Shown here: positions 9,157-17,524 of the stretch, one piece after another
Numbering within the stretch: position 1 is the stretch's first letter
How the letters are laid out: every line of letters begins with the position of its first letter
Source: Sphingomonadales bacterium
GTDB lineage: Bacteria > Bacteroidota > Bacteroidia > UBA7662
Reading direction: 5' to 3'
DNA: 64,000 nucleotides
Assembly: GCA_016872215.1 (NCBI GenBank)
Contig: VHAX01000007.1
Coordinates: 1 to 64,000 of the forward strand
Program-made: the position numbers and the translations under genes
Notes under the pieces: generated by a model
The model's input: the letters and a program-made list of their open reading frames with translations, nothing else
Database searches by the model: none
Told to the model about the DNA's origin: nothing

Positions 9157-9958
9157 AGAAATTCGACATCCTTGTCCCGATCGTCTGATCATTGTGGGCA
9201 GTGGCCACCTTGCATGGCAAATGGGTGAGGCACTCATCAACTCGGGCGTTACATGTGTGGGGGTTTTGGCCCGCAAACGATCGTCGGCCAGTGCCCTCGC
9301 TACACGGCTCGGTACTGTGCCGCTCGACAGCGATCCAACGCTCTGGCCAGAAGCCGAATTCGTTCTCCTGGCAGTAAGCGACTCCGCCATCTGTGAATGC
9401 GCCCAACGTATTCCGGTTCGTTCTGCACAAATTTTGGTTCATGCCTCAGGCTCGGGCACTTTATCGCAGCTTTCACCCCATCCCCGATGCGGTATTTTGT
9501 GGCCATTGGCAGCCCTCAGGCGGGAGAGGAGTCCCGACTGGCCTAACACACCCCTGTTTGTTGAGGGTTCGGAATCAGAATGCACGGGTCGAATTTTGGA
9601 GCTGGCCCAACGAATTTCCGGGGTTGTTATTCAGGCCGAAGCTCCGATCAGGCATGCACATCACCTCTCGGCTGTAAGCTCGGCCAATTTCACCCTCTTT
9701 CTTTTAGCGGAAACCAGTGAGTGGCTCAGGGCAAAAGGAGGCAATCCTCGTTTGCTGAGCCCCATTTTGCATCAGGTTTTGAGTGACTTCCTTGAAGAGT
9801 CGAACCTACACGATCGGCAGACTGGTCCTGCATCGCGTGGTGACTACGAAACAGTCGAACAACAATGGCGGGAGGTATACGAGCAGCCCGCCCTTGCGGC
9901 TCTATACCGCCTCTTTTCCGACCTGATCTGTTTGAAACACGCGTCTACAAAAAGATAG
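9140..9958 (+). CDS. Rossmann-like and DUF2520 domain protein
   Basis: A 272-residue soluble protein. Residues about 13-40 hold a dinucleotide-binding turn (IIVGSGHLAWQMGEAL), followed by a Rossmann half with VLLAVSDSAI near residue 76. The second half contains IRHAHHLSAVSSANFT, a typical DUF2520 helix resembling the C-terminal domain of ketopantoate or pyrroline-carboxylate reductases. An NAD(P)-dependent reductase is likely, but the substrate is unknown. I start at the ATG at 9140; the longer frame from 9089 lies entirely within ccmF. It overlaps ccmF by 17 bp, so it is probably expressed with the cytochrome maturation genes, although a role in that process is not established. Confidence 0.85.
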   Translation: MSTKPEEIRHPCPDRLIIVGSGHLAWQMGEALINSGVTCVGVLARKRSSASALATRLGTVPLDSDPTLWPEAEFVLLAVSDSAICECAQRIPVRSAQILVHASGSGTLSQLSPHPRCGILWPLAALRRERSPDWPNTPLFVEGSESECTGRILELAQRISGVVIQAEAPIRHAHHLSAVSSANFTLFLLAETSEWLRAKGGNPRLLSPILHQVLSDFLEESNLHDRQTGPASRGDYETVEQQWREVYEQPALAALYRLFSDLICLKHASTKR

Positions 9959-9998
9959 GTTGCCCCAAACTTTATGAGCGGGAGCGTGTTTTCTCTCC

Positions 9999-10172
9999 AT
10001 GTTCGGTTTCTTTAAGAAAAAATCACCCCTAGAGGCATTGGAGTTGCGCTATCGAAAATTACTTGAGGATTCATTTAAACTCTCCAACACCAATCGGAAG
10101 GCATCTGACCAAAAGAGGGCCGAGGCCGAAGAGTTTGCCCTTGAGATCGAAAACCTACGAAATCAGTCATAA
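9999..10172 (+). CDS. Lacal_2735 family small protein
   Basis: A 57-residue protein read directly from the sequence, with ATG at 9999 and TAA at 10170-10172. It begins MFGFFKKKSPLEALELRYRK and continues through KLSNTNRKASDQKRAEAEEF, the pattern of the Bacteroidota Lacal_2735 family, which is short, charged and largely helical, with a conserved MFGxFKKKS start and an SxTNRxxSD block in the middle. Function is unknown. It lies 40 bp after the DUF2520 gene on the same strand, so it may be read through from the ccm operon. It converges on the TonB receptor gene, which ends at 10219. Confidence 0.85.
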   Translation: MFGFFKKKSPLEALELRYRKLLEDSFKLSNTNRKASDQKRAEAEEFALEIENLRNQS

Positions 10173-10218
10173 CGACTTTTGCCAGCTAGCTTAACAATAA
10201 TTTAGAGTCCGTTCTCTT

Positions 10219-12660
10219 TTAAAAATCCACTATGATACCTATGGTGGGCAAACGGGTGCCTACTGTATTGGGGATGAGTGACTTCTGGTACCTACCTGGG
10301 TTATCAGGGTCGGGGAGTGGTTTTCCCTCGGAATCGGTTCGGGCTACCCAAAAGTCAGGAAAACGGGTCTGCTGGTTCAGTAGATTTTGAACATCCAGAT
10401 AGAGATTCAGAGCCCAATTCTTATAGTTCCATTTTTTGTCGACTCGTACATCCAGCTGCTGGGTGGCCCCGGCCCGTTGGGTGTTAAGTCTGCCGAAATC
10501 AAAAACGGCACGGCCAAATGCGTTCCAAACGGCCGTATCCAACGCATATTCCGCATATGGGGTTGTGGGGGCACCACCCACATAGCGGTAGCGAATGCCC
10601 AATTCCCAGTTGTTGGGTATGATCTTACCAGCCGTGAGCGTTAGGATATGGCGGTTGTCCCACGACGAGGGTATATACTTACCTTCTTCGTCCTCAAATT
10701 CCGATCTCACCCAGGTGTAGGCCAGAATTCCGTAGGTACCCTTATAGAGCTTCTGTTGGGCGAGATACTCAATGCCATAGCTGCGACCCCGACCGTTACT
10801 GAGCGCGGGTGCGTTTCCGATGACCCCGAAGTCACCCCCAAGATTGGCAAGGCTGATCTGCTGATCGGTGAGGAAGGGGTATTGGCTGTAGAGCTTGAAG
10901 AATCCCTCGAGTGTGGATCGGAAATTGTTACGACCCAAAAACTCCAAACCAGCCACTGAATGGTTCGCTGCGATGTATTGTAGTTTGTTTACACTATTCA
11001 GCAGTCTACCGTTGCCATCGCGGTAACCCATCACGGTATAGGGTGGCAGTTGAAAATAGCGGCCTAAATGCGCATTGAAGCTCAGACTGCTGCCCAGGCG
11101 CCACGACATGGCCACCCTCGGCGAGAGCTGATCGAGCGGGTTCTGCATTTCCGGTGAATAGGTATTGCCGTCCATTCTGAGGCCTGCGCTGAGTTGCAGT
11201 CGATCCTCGGCCAACGTTCTTGAAACCTGGCCAAACAAACCATATCGGGTCAGGGAAATTTTGCTGTTAAACGAGCGAACCACCAAGGTATCTCTTTGCA
11301 ATTCACACGATACATTTCGCACCGTATATCGCGCCCTGTCGAAGTTGATTCCATAGTTCACTTTCCACAAGCCGCTGTGCAGGAGATGCTCATAGCGAGC
11401 GTGGTTTTCGCTCTCCTGGCTGTGGTAATCCTGTATGCGCTCACGGCTCTCATCGTTTCCGGGATGCTTGTAGCTGACGTTATTTAACATATTCCGACTC
11501 AAAACGAAAGTTTTGTAGCCTTTTTTGCCATACCGCTTATACACCAGTCCATTTGTATAATGCCATTGGGTCGTCACTGGCAGGTATCCCAGAATATAGC
11601 GTTGCTGTTCAATCAGAGCCGAATCTATATCGGGGTTCTGGCCTGGGTCTAAACTCAGGTTCAGGCCCGTATTGAGACTAAACTGATCGATGCTTCCGAG
11701 TCCGACGAAACTAATTTCATTGCGGTTGTCGATTTTATGCCTGATTTTGGCTTGGAAACCATTGAATGTCGGCAAAAAGGGCAGGCCAATCGCGGCGAAG
11801 AGGAACTGCAGGTAGGAACGGCGCGCCGAAACCACATAGGATGTTCTATCGCTGATCGGACCCTCGGCTATTAAACCCACGTCGCTGGCCCCCACTATAG
11901 CCCGAAAACTTTTTTGGTCCGTCCGTGGATCCTTCTGCTTGAATTCAAAAACCGAGCTGAGGGTGTTTCCCCGATTAGCAGGAAAAGCCCCGGAAAAAAA
12001 ATCAACCTCGCGAATCATATCGACATTAATGATGCCCACCGGACCTCCTGAGCTACCTTGGGTGGCGAAATGGTTGATGACGGGCACCTCTACTCCATCG
12101 AGGTAAAAACGGTTCTCGTTGGGAGCGCCACCCCGGATGATGATATCGTTTCTGAAACTCACCCCGCTTGAAACGCCGGGCAATGATTGTACTGCCTTGC
12201 TGATGTCGCGGTTGCCACCCGGATTGCGTTGTATTTCTGACACCCCCAGAGTATTGACGGAGACCGGACTCTCTTCCAGTCGTGTGTAGGGTGATGCAAT
12301 AATCTCAACTGCCTCTAGTTTACGGACATCCTCTTCCAATTCTACATTCACAATTGCGGGGCGTGAGCCGAATACCTGAATATCGACCACCGTTCGGGTT
12401 TTGAAGCCCAAATAACTGATCTGCAGGCTGTAGTAGCCGGGTTTGAGAGCCGACAACCGAAAATTGCCCCGATCATCGCTGGTGGTTCCGGTGGTGGTAC
12501 CCTGAATAAGTATGTTCGCGAAAGGAATGACTTCATTGGTGGACAGATTTCTGATTTGCCCCCGGATCTCCCCCGTTTGCGCCGAAACGCACTGAAATCC
12601 CACAGCCATCCAAATCAGAAGTAAAGAAAATATTGTATTTTTATTTGTAATATTTTGCAT
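10219..12660 (-). CDS. TonB-dependent outer membrane receptor with carboxypeptidase-like N-terminal domain
   Basis: An 813-residue outer membrane receptor. After a signal peptide (to about residue 28, ending VSAQ) comes a CarboxypepD_reg-like domain (GEIRGQIRNLSTNEVIPFAN, about 31-110). The plug follows, with DISKAVQSLPGVSSGVSFRN and IIIRGGAPNENRFYLDGVEV near residues 150-195, then a long beta barrel ending in a terminal phenylalanine (TIGIIVDF), as outer-membrane barrels do. It imports an unknown ligand using TonB energy. No SusD-like partner is adjacent, so polysaccharide uptake of the Sus type is not supported. It lies downstream of crtW on the same strand, 62 bp away, but a functional link is not obvious. 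Confidence 0.92.
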   Translation of the reverse strand: MQNITNKNTIFSLLLIWMAVGFQCVSAQTGEIRGQIRNLSTNEVIPFANILIQGTTTGTTSDDRGNFRLSALKPGYYSLQISYLGFKTRTVVDIQVFGSRPAIVNVELEEDVRKLEAVEIIASPYTRLEESPVSVNTLGVSEIQRNPGGNRDISKAVQSLPGVSSGVSFRNDIIIRGGAPNENRFYLDGVEVPVINHFATQGSSGGPVGIINVDMIREVDFFSGAFPANRGNTLSSVFEFKQKDPRTDQKSFRAIVGASDVGLIAEGPISDRTSYVVSARRSYLQFLFAAIGLPFLPTFNGFQAKIRHKIDNRNEISFVGLGSIDQFSLNTGLNLSLDPGQNPDIDSALIEQQRYILGYLPVTTQWHYTNGLVYKRYGKKGYKTFVLSRNMLNNVSYKHPGNDESRERIQDYHSQESENHARYEHLLHSGLWKVNYGINFDRARYTVRNVSCELQRDTLVVRSFNSKISLTRYGLFGQVSRTLAEDRLQLSAGLRMDGNTYSPEMQNPLDQLSPRVAMSWRLGSSLSFNAHLGRYFQLPPYTVMGYRDGNGRLLNSVNKLQYIAANHSVAGLEFLGRNNFRSTLEGFFKLYSQYPFLTDQQISLANLGGDFGVIGNAPALSNGRGRSYGIEYLAQQKLYKGTYGILAYTWVRSEFEDEEGKYIPSSWDNRHILTLTAGKIIPNNWELGIRYRYVGGAPTTPYAEYALDTAVWNAFGRAVFDFGRLNTQRAGATQQLDVRVDKKWNYKNWALNLYLDVQNLLNQQTRFPDFWVARTDSEGKPLPDPDNPGRYQKSLIPNTVGTRLPTIGIIVDF

Positions 12661-12722
12661 TATAAATAGAAAAATAAATTTAGCATTCGTATAAAAAATT
12701 CTCCTATCCGTTCCTCACCCAT

Positions 12723-13427
12723 TCAACGCACTCTGGGTAGTCGCCACCAGGGAACCGCTGGCTGTTCGTGGTGCTCTTGATGGTAGCCAAAAAAATAGCA
12801 GGTGATGAATGCACACAGGTGATTTTTCAACTGTGAGCGCGCACGATGAATATTGGCCTGTTCATGTTCGCCCCGATGCGGCAAATAGGTGCCGAAGTAG
12901 AAGAGCTGAAGGAGACTCAAGAGCGAAGGGATGATGTAGAAGGCCACCATATTGGGCTTCGGGATCCAAAATGCGGCCACATTAAACAGGATCGCCATCA
13001 CAAGAATTTGGTGCCACCGCACATAGTAGGTGATGAATCGGAAAAACCAGCGGAAAAAGGAAGGTGGACCATAATCGGGATCCTCCTCGGATGCCGGATG
13101 TCGGTGGTGCGCATGGTGTGCCGGCAGCAGACGTGACCATCGGTTGCACGCGAAAAGCAGCAAGCTAAGTCGACCAAAAAAACGATTTAATTGCGGTCGG
13201 TGGGGCGCCACAGTGCCGTGCATGGCATCGTGGGCCGTTATGAAAAGCCCCGTAAACAAATGCGTTTGGATGAGGATGCGCAGGCTTGTGAGTGGATTCG
13301 ATAAGTCCAAAGGCAGATACAGACCCAATCCCAGGGAAACAACCCACATGAATAGCATCAGGGAAGCAATCAGCATCCCTGTGTATCGGTAGGGTTCCAA
13401 CACCACAGCGCGTTTATCTACAGTCAT
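12723..13427 (-). CDS. crtW: CrtW-type beta-carotene ketolase (membrane di-iron oxygenase)
   Basis: A 234-residue membrane enzyme with four hydrophobic regions and the histidine clusters of the fatty-acid desaturase/CrtW superfamily: HDAMH (residues 66-70), HHAHHRHP (104-111) followed by EEDPDYG, and YHQEHHEQPAVPWWRLP near the C-terminus. The FYFGTYLPHR block and the PWWRLP ending are characteristic of CrtW ketolases rather than lipid desaturases. CrtW adds a 4-keto group to beta-ionone rings, as in canthaxanthin, astaxanthin and flexixanthin. It starts nine bases after the glutathione peroxidase stop, so the two are very probably co-transcribed. It lies about 20 kb from the main crt cluster, which has the other steps. 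A different desaturase is possible but less likely. Confidence 0.85.
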   Translation of the reverse strand: MTVDKRAVVLEPYRYTGMLIASLMLFMWVVSLGLGLYLPLDLSNPLTSLRILIQTHLFTGLFITAHDAMHGTVAPHRPQLNRFFGRLSLLLFACNRWSRLLPAHHAHHRHPASEEDPDYGPPSFFRWFFRFITYYVRWHQILVMAILFNVAAFWIPKPNMVAFYIIPSLLSLLQLFYFGTYLPHRGEHEQANIHRARSQLKNHLCAFITCYFFGYHQEHHEQPAVPWWRLPRVR

Positions 13428-13435
13428 CCCCGTAC

Positions 13436-13996
13436 TTAATTCTCCAGATGACGGGTGATCCGACGGCTGCTTGGTTTGGTAAATGAGAAATAATAATCGA
13501 TGAGCTGCCCGTTTTCATTAACCAAATACTTCTGAAAATTCCACCAAACGCGACTTGAACTTCGGCCGTTGAGTTGCTGTTGGGTCAACCAGGCGAAGAC
13601 CGGATGTTGATTGGGACCGCGGGACGAACATTTTTCTAACATAAGAAAGTCAACCCCATAGTTACGCGCGCAAAAAGTACCGATCGATGCATTGTCGAGC
13701 GGCTCCTGACCCCAAAAATCGTTGGTGGGAAGGCCCACCACCACCAATTTGTGGCCATATTTCTTATGCAGACCTTGCAGCGCCTCGTATTGGGGTGTGA
13801 ACCCGCACTCGGAAGCCGTGTTCACCAACAAAACTTTTTTGCCCCTAAATGAGGAAAAATCAACGGTCTGCCCCTCCAGCGTCTTAGCTTTAAGGTCATA
13901 AAAAGAAATCGGCATTTGAGTTGGATTGGATTGGGGTTGTGACTCGCTGCACGCAACGGCGCACAGTAACAAGGCCAATAGCGATCTAATATACAT
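13436..13996 (-). CDS. glutathione peroxidase family lipoprotein
   Basis: A 186-residue thiol peroxidase of the glutathione peroxidase family. The catalytic tetrad is visible: Cys64 in NTASECGFTPQYEALQ, Gln97 in NDFWGQEPL, and Trp152-Asn153 in WWNFQKYLVNENG. The enzyme is therefore cysteine- rather than selenocysteine-dependent and in bacteria probably uses thioredoxin rather than glutathione. The N-terminus (MYIRSLLALLLCAVAC) is a lipoprotein signal with lipidated Cys16, which puts it in the periplasm or outer membrane. It reduces hydrogen peroxide or lipid peroxides. It sits directly upstream of crtW in the same operon, linking peroxide defence to carotenoid production. Confidence 0.93.
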   Translation of the reverse strand: MYIRSLLALLLCAVACSESQPQSNPTQMPISFYDLKAKTLEGQTVDFSSFRGKKVLLVNTASECGFTPQYEALQGLHKKYGHKLVVVGLPTNDFWGQEPLDNASIGTFCARNYGVDFLMLEKCSSRGPNQHPVFAWLTQQQLNGRSSSRVWWNFQKYLVNENGQLIDYYFSFTKPSSRRITRHLEN

Positions 13997-14129
13997 TCTC
14001 TAGTAACAAACAATCCTTTGCAATTGTTCAGGAAAGCAGATGATCATTCCATCCCACTCAAGAAATCCGTCCATCACATTCAAGAAATCACCCTATCCCA
14101 ATCGAAAAATCAGTTCAGCGAAATACTCC

Positions 14130-14137
14130 TATTTTTG
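14130..14137 (+). promoter_or_regulatory. candidate -7 promoter element for mtgA
   Basis: TATTTTTG fits the Bacteroidota -7 consensus TAnnTTTG and lies 27 bases before the mtgA ATG, giving a short leader of about 20 bases. No clear -33 TTTG was found at the usual distance, so this rests on one element only. Confidence 0.35.
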
Positions 14138-14163
14138 TGGCGTATTATACGCTCTACAGTTTC

Positions 14164-14865
14164 ATGTCGACCTTAGCCCGAATTGCGCGGCGAGTTTTCA
14201 GATTTTTCCTTTGGCTGGCAGCTTTTGTGCTATTCTGTCTGGTTCTTTTCCGATGGGTTCCCGTGCCGGTGACCCCGATGATGATGCTACGGCTCGCGGA
14301 AGGAAAACAGCCAGGTCAAGAATACAGCCTCTATAAAGACTGGGTTCCACTCGAAAAAATATCTCCCCATCTGATTCGTGCCGCAGTAGCTGCTGAAGAC
14401 CAGCGATTCATGGAACACTACGGATTCGACTTTGAGGCGATGGAAAAAGCGATGGATTACAACCGTAAAAACAAAGCGGGTCGCACACGGGGCGCTAGCA
14501 CCATCAGCCAGCAGACGGCAAAAAACGTGTTTTTGTGGCCGTCCAGAACATGGGTCCGCAAAGGGTTCGAGGCTGGATTTACCTTGCTCATTGAGGGCAT
14601 CTGGGGAAAGCGGCGTATAATGGAGGTTTATCTGAATGTAATTGAAATGGGTCCCGGCATCTATGGGGCCGAGGCCGCATCCCAGGCCTACTTTAACAAA
14701 AACGCGGAAGAACTTACTGCGCGGCAAGCTACATTGATTGTGGCTGCCTTTCCCAACCCCCGAGAACGATTCCCTGATCGACCGAGTCGCTACCTCAAGA
14801 AGCGCGCCCGTAGAATTGCCGGTATGGCCAGAAATTTACCGGAAGAGGCCTACCCACAGCCATAA
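14164..14865 (+). CDS. mtgA: monofunctional biosynthetic peptidoglycan transglycosylase
   Basis: A 233-residue GT51 enzyme: an N-terminal membrane anchor (about residues 12-32), then the transglycosylase domain alone, without a penicillin-binding domain. The donor-site motif AAEDQRFMEHYGFD (about residues 77-90) contains the catalytic glutamate, and RGASTISQQTAKNVFLW and KRRIMEVYLNVIEMGPGIYG are the other conserved GT51 blocks. It polymerises lipid II into glycan strands at the inner membrane. I use the ATG at 14164; the GTG at 14137 would overlap the probable promoter box. The length fits the MtgA family (about 230-240 residues). Confidence 0.95.
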   Translation: MSTLARIARRVFRFFLWLAAFVLFCLVLFRWVPVPVTPMMMLRLAEGKQPGQEYSLYKDWVPLEKISPHLIRAAVAAEDQRFMEHYGFDFEAMEKAMDYNRKNKAGRTRGASTISQQTAKNVFLWPSRTWVRKGFEAGFTLLIEGIWGKRRIMEVYLNVIEMGPGIYGAEAASQAYFNKNAEELTARQATLIVAAFPNPRERFPDRPSRYLKKRARRIAGMARNLPEEAYPQP

Positions 14866-14911
14866 ACAAACCCAATATTCTCATCGGTTTATTGATTGTC
14901 CCGCTGTTCTT

Positions 14912-16339
14912 TCACTGAACCATGAGTCGAAATGGGCGGATGTGGGGGTGATTAACAAGAGAGGTTGTATAAACCCCAGGCGACCAGCCGGTAATGTCGA
15001 GGTCTGTTCCGTAGGTCACCCTGCCAGCGAAGCGCAACCGACCGAAGGCATCGAAAACACGCACTTCAGGCTCATCAAAATCGTCCAATCCTATGAGGCG
15101 CACTCGTCCACCCGACGGATTGGGATACCACCTTACGTTGGTCATGATGAGATTGGGATCGGTAGTCGGCATTCGCCTAAGCAGCCATCGGTAGGCCTCC
15201 GGGAACTCGCGGCGCCAGAACCACTCGGCGTGCTGACCATCGGCCCTGATCCGCAGGGCCAAATCTGTGCTGTCGAACCCCACATCGTGCAGGGCTTGTG
15301 CAAGCTGCTGCGTCTGTGCCACCATGCTGCTGCTTTCGAGGGCACCGGCAAGCAGGTAAAAGCGGATCGGCAGTCGACGGCCCTCCAAGGGAATCTGTGC
15401 AAATACCTGGGAGGAAAACCAGAGACTGGGAGAAAATATACCAGCCATCCCGAAAATCTCTTGGTGGCGCATCGCCCCAAACTGGGAGATGAGTCCACCC
15501 ATACTGCTCCCCCACAACCCGGCAGACGCTCGTGCTGTGTCGGTTCGGTAGTGGGTATCGATGAAGGGTTTAAGGGTTTGAACGATGAAGTCTACGTAGG
15601 CCTCACCCTGTCCGCCTCCGTATTGGGGGTTAACCCACGGGCTGTATTCATTGATCCGCTGACCGCCTCCGTTGCTGATTCCCACCACTATGGCACCGTA
15701 ATCACCTTGTCCAAACAAACGTGTTATATGCTCGTCGACCTCCCACTCCCCGGCGAATGAGGTTGTGGCATCAAATAGATTTTGTCCGTCGTGCATATAA
15801 AAAACCGGATATCGCTTTGAAAGCGCGGTGGCGTAATCGACTGGTAAATACATCCAGATACGCCTGTAGCGCTGCAGCTGGGGGATGTAGAAACTATCGG
15901 TGAGCAGAATCACCTGGGCATTCGCGCTGGAACCACCACCTCCTCCGCCCCCTCCGTGGAGGTCCTCCCAACTCTCAATGCTGATGCGGACGGTGTCGGC
16001 GCTTCCGAATACAAACTGACGATTGGGCCGCTGGGCGCCTGCTGCATTCCCTTCAACTTTTGTCCAATTGCCCCGGGTAAATTTGTATTGAATACTGCCC
16101 GTTGCAGGCGGAAGGGTAATCATCCAACTGTTGTCGGGCTGCCTGATTAACCGATGGGTCGCGCTGCCCGGGTTCCATCCGTTGAAGGTGCCCGCTACAT
16201 ATAAGGTGTCGGTTGGTGGGGTATACGAAGGTAATTGCGTGATGTGAAAGGTGACCTGAGCCCGTACCATCGGGCTACATGTCGTCAGAATCAGTCCCAG
16301 CAAAAAAAAAACTTTACGTGGGTGAATTGGCTCTTTCAT
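14912..16339 (-). CDS. T9SS-secreted esterase: carbohydrate-binding-like domain, alpha/beta hydrolase, sorting signal
   Basis: A 475-residue exported enzyme in four parts: signal peptide (to about residue 28); an E-set/starch-binding-like domain (about 29-120, with LYVAGTFNGWNP); an eight-glycine linker (129-136); and an esterase of the Fes/EstD-like alpha/beta type. The nucleophile is Ser279 in GSSMG, and DGQHAEWFWR near residue 365 supplies the catalytic histidine. The C-terminal 80 residues (WYPNPSGGRVRL, then VFDAFGRL and WSPGVY) are a type A T9SS sorting domain, so the protein should leave the cell through the secretion machine encoded at 54.4-60 kb. The substrate is unknown, probably an ester or siderophore-like compound. 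A run of ten T residues lies in the signal-peptide codons. Confidence 0.88.
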   Translation of the reverse strand: MKEPIHPRKVFFLLGLILTTCSPMVRAQVTFHITQLPSYTPPTDTLYVAGTFNGWNPGSATHRLIRQPDNSWMITLPPATGSIQYKFTRGNWTKVEGNAAGAQRPNRQFVFGSADTVRISIESWEDLHGGGGGGGGSSANAQVILLTDSFYIPQLQRYRRIWMYLPVDYATALSKRYPVFYMHDGQNLFDATTSFAGEWEVDEHITRLFGQGDYGAIVVGISNGGGQRINEYSPWVNPQYGGGQGEAYVDFIVQTLKPFIDTHYRTDTARASAGLWGSSMGGLISQFGAMRHQEIFGMAGIFSPSLWFSSQVFAQIPLEGRRLPIRFYLLAGALESSSMVAQTQQLAQALHDVGFDSTDLALRIRADGQHAEWFWRREFPEAYRWLLRRMPTTDPNLIMTNVRWYPNPSGGRVRLIGLDDFDEPEVRVFDAFGRLRFAGRVTYGTDLDITGWSPGVYTTSLVNHPHIRPFRLMVQ

Positions 16340-16441
16340 TCGTTGAATATTTCATAGGTCATGGCCCACCCGAAAACAAGCCCAAGCCATTCTCAAAAAT
16401 AGCGTAAATATTGAAGCATTTTTGAGGATTTTTGACCCCGA

Positions 16442-17524
16442 ATGCGCCTGCTCGACCGTTATATCCTCCGGTACTTCATTACCACCTACCTGTTCACCCT
16501 CGGTCTATTTGTAGGGATTGCGGTGGTATTCGACCTCACAGAGCGGCTCGATGCGCTGGTAGGTAAGCGGGTGCCTATACAGGAAATCCTATTCGACTAT
16601 TACTTCAACCTGATTCCCTACCTCGCCAATCTGTTCAGTCCCTTGTTCGTTTTCGTAGCGGTCATCTTCTTCACGGCCCGGCTGGCGGCCCGCAGTGAGG
16701 TGGTGGCCATGCTCGGCAGCGGCATACCCTTCGGTCGTCTGATGTACCCCTACCTGCTTGGAGCCACCCTAATCGCGGGCGGGAACTGGTATCTGGCCGG
16801 CTATGTCCTCCCCCCGTCGAATAAAAAACGGATTGAATTCGATAACCGCTACTTCCGGGAACGCTTTTACTTTAACCGTCACCACTTCCACTTTCAGCCG
16901 ATGCCCGGACAACTGGCCTATGTGGAAAGTTACTCCACCCCCGACTCTACTGGGTTTCGGTTTACGCTGGAGCATTTTATAGGCGGACAACTGCGCTCGA
17001 AGCTGATGTGCGAACGGATTCGCTGGAATGGGCAAATGGGACTATGGACACTTGAGGATTGTCACCTCCGCCGCATCGAAAGTAAAAAAAGGGAACAAAT
17101 TCTCTTTTTTCCACACATCGACACATCACTTCGCTTCACCACCGAAGATTTCGGACGCCCACTGGTGGAAGATGCGGCCTTACTGGACAACCGACAACTT
17201 GAAGCCTACATCGCACGTGAGCGGTTGAAGGGCAGCAGTGGAATCGAGCCTTTTCTGGTCGAAAAACACAACCGCCTGTCTATTCCATTCTCGGCCTTTA
17301 TCCTAACCCTTATGGGCGTAAGCCTTTCTTCACGCAAGGTACGGGGTGGAATAGGCCTGCAACTCGGTGTGGGGGTTGGTCTATGTTTCGCCTACATCAT
17401 GCTCATTCGATTTGCTCTCACCTTCGCCATCAAGGGAAACATGCCGCCCATGCTCGCAGCATGGACTCCCAACCTGATTTTTATGGTCATAGCCCTATAC
17501 CTGTATCGTGTTGCGCCTAAGTAA
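16442..17524 (+). CDS. LptF/LptG family LPS export permease
   Basis: A 360-residue YjgP/YjgQ family protein. It opens with MRLLDRYILRYFITTYLFTL, the standard first helix of the family, has three membrane helices in the first 115 residues, a periplasmic beta-jellyroll middle and three helices at the end (from about residue 275). LptF and LptG form the membrane part of the LptB2FG ATP-driven LPS extractor. Only one is present here; Bacteroidota often keep the second elsewhere, and the sequence alone does not tell F from G. The EamA gene begins inside its last codons. Confidence 0.9.
   Translation: MRLLDRYILRYFITTYLFTLGLFVGIAVVFDLTERLDALVGKRVPIQEILFDYYFNLIPYLANLFSPLFVFVAVIFFTARLAARSEVVAMLGSGIPFGRLMYPYLLGATLIAGGNWYLAGYVLPPSNKKRIEFDNRYFRERFYFNRHHFHFQPMPGQLAYVESYSTPDSTGFRFTLEHFIGGQLRSKLMCERIRWNGQMGLWTLEDCHLRRIESKKREQILFFPHIDTSLRFTTEDFGRPLVEDAALLDNRQLEAYIARERLKGSSGIEPFLVEKHNRLSIPFSAFILTLMGVSLSSRKVRGGIGLQLGVGVGLCFAYIMLIRFALTFAIKGNMPPMLAAWTPNLIFMVIALYLYRVAPK

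Noticed and set aside
14738-15760. A 340-codon plus-strand open frame over the esterase gene
   Set aside because: It is antisense to a convincing multi-domain esterase, has no recognisable motif and a composition expected of a shadow frame.
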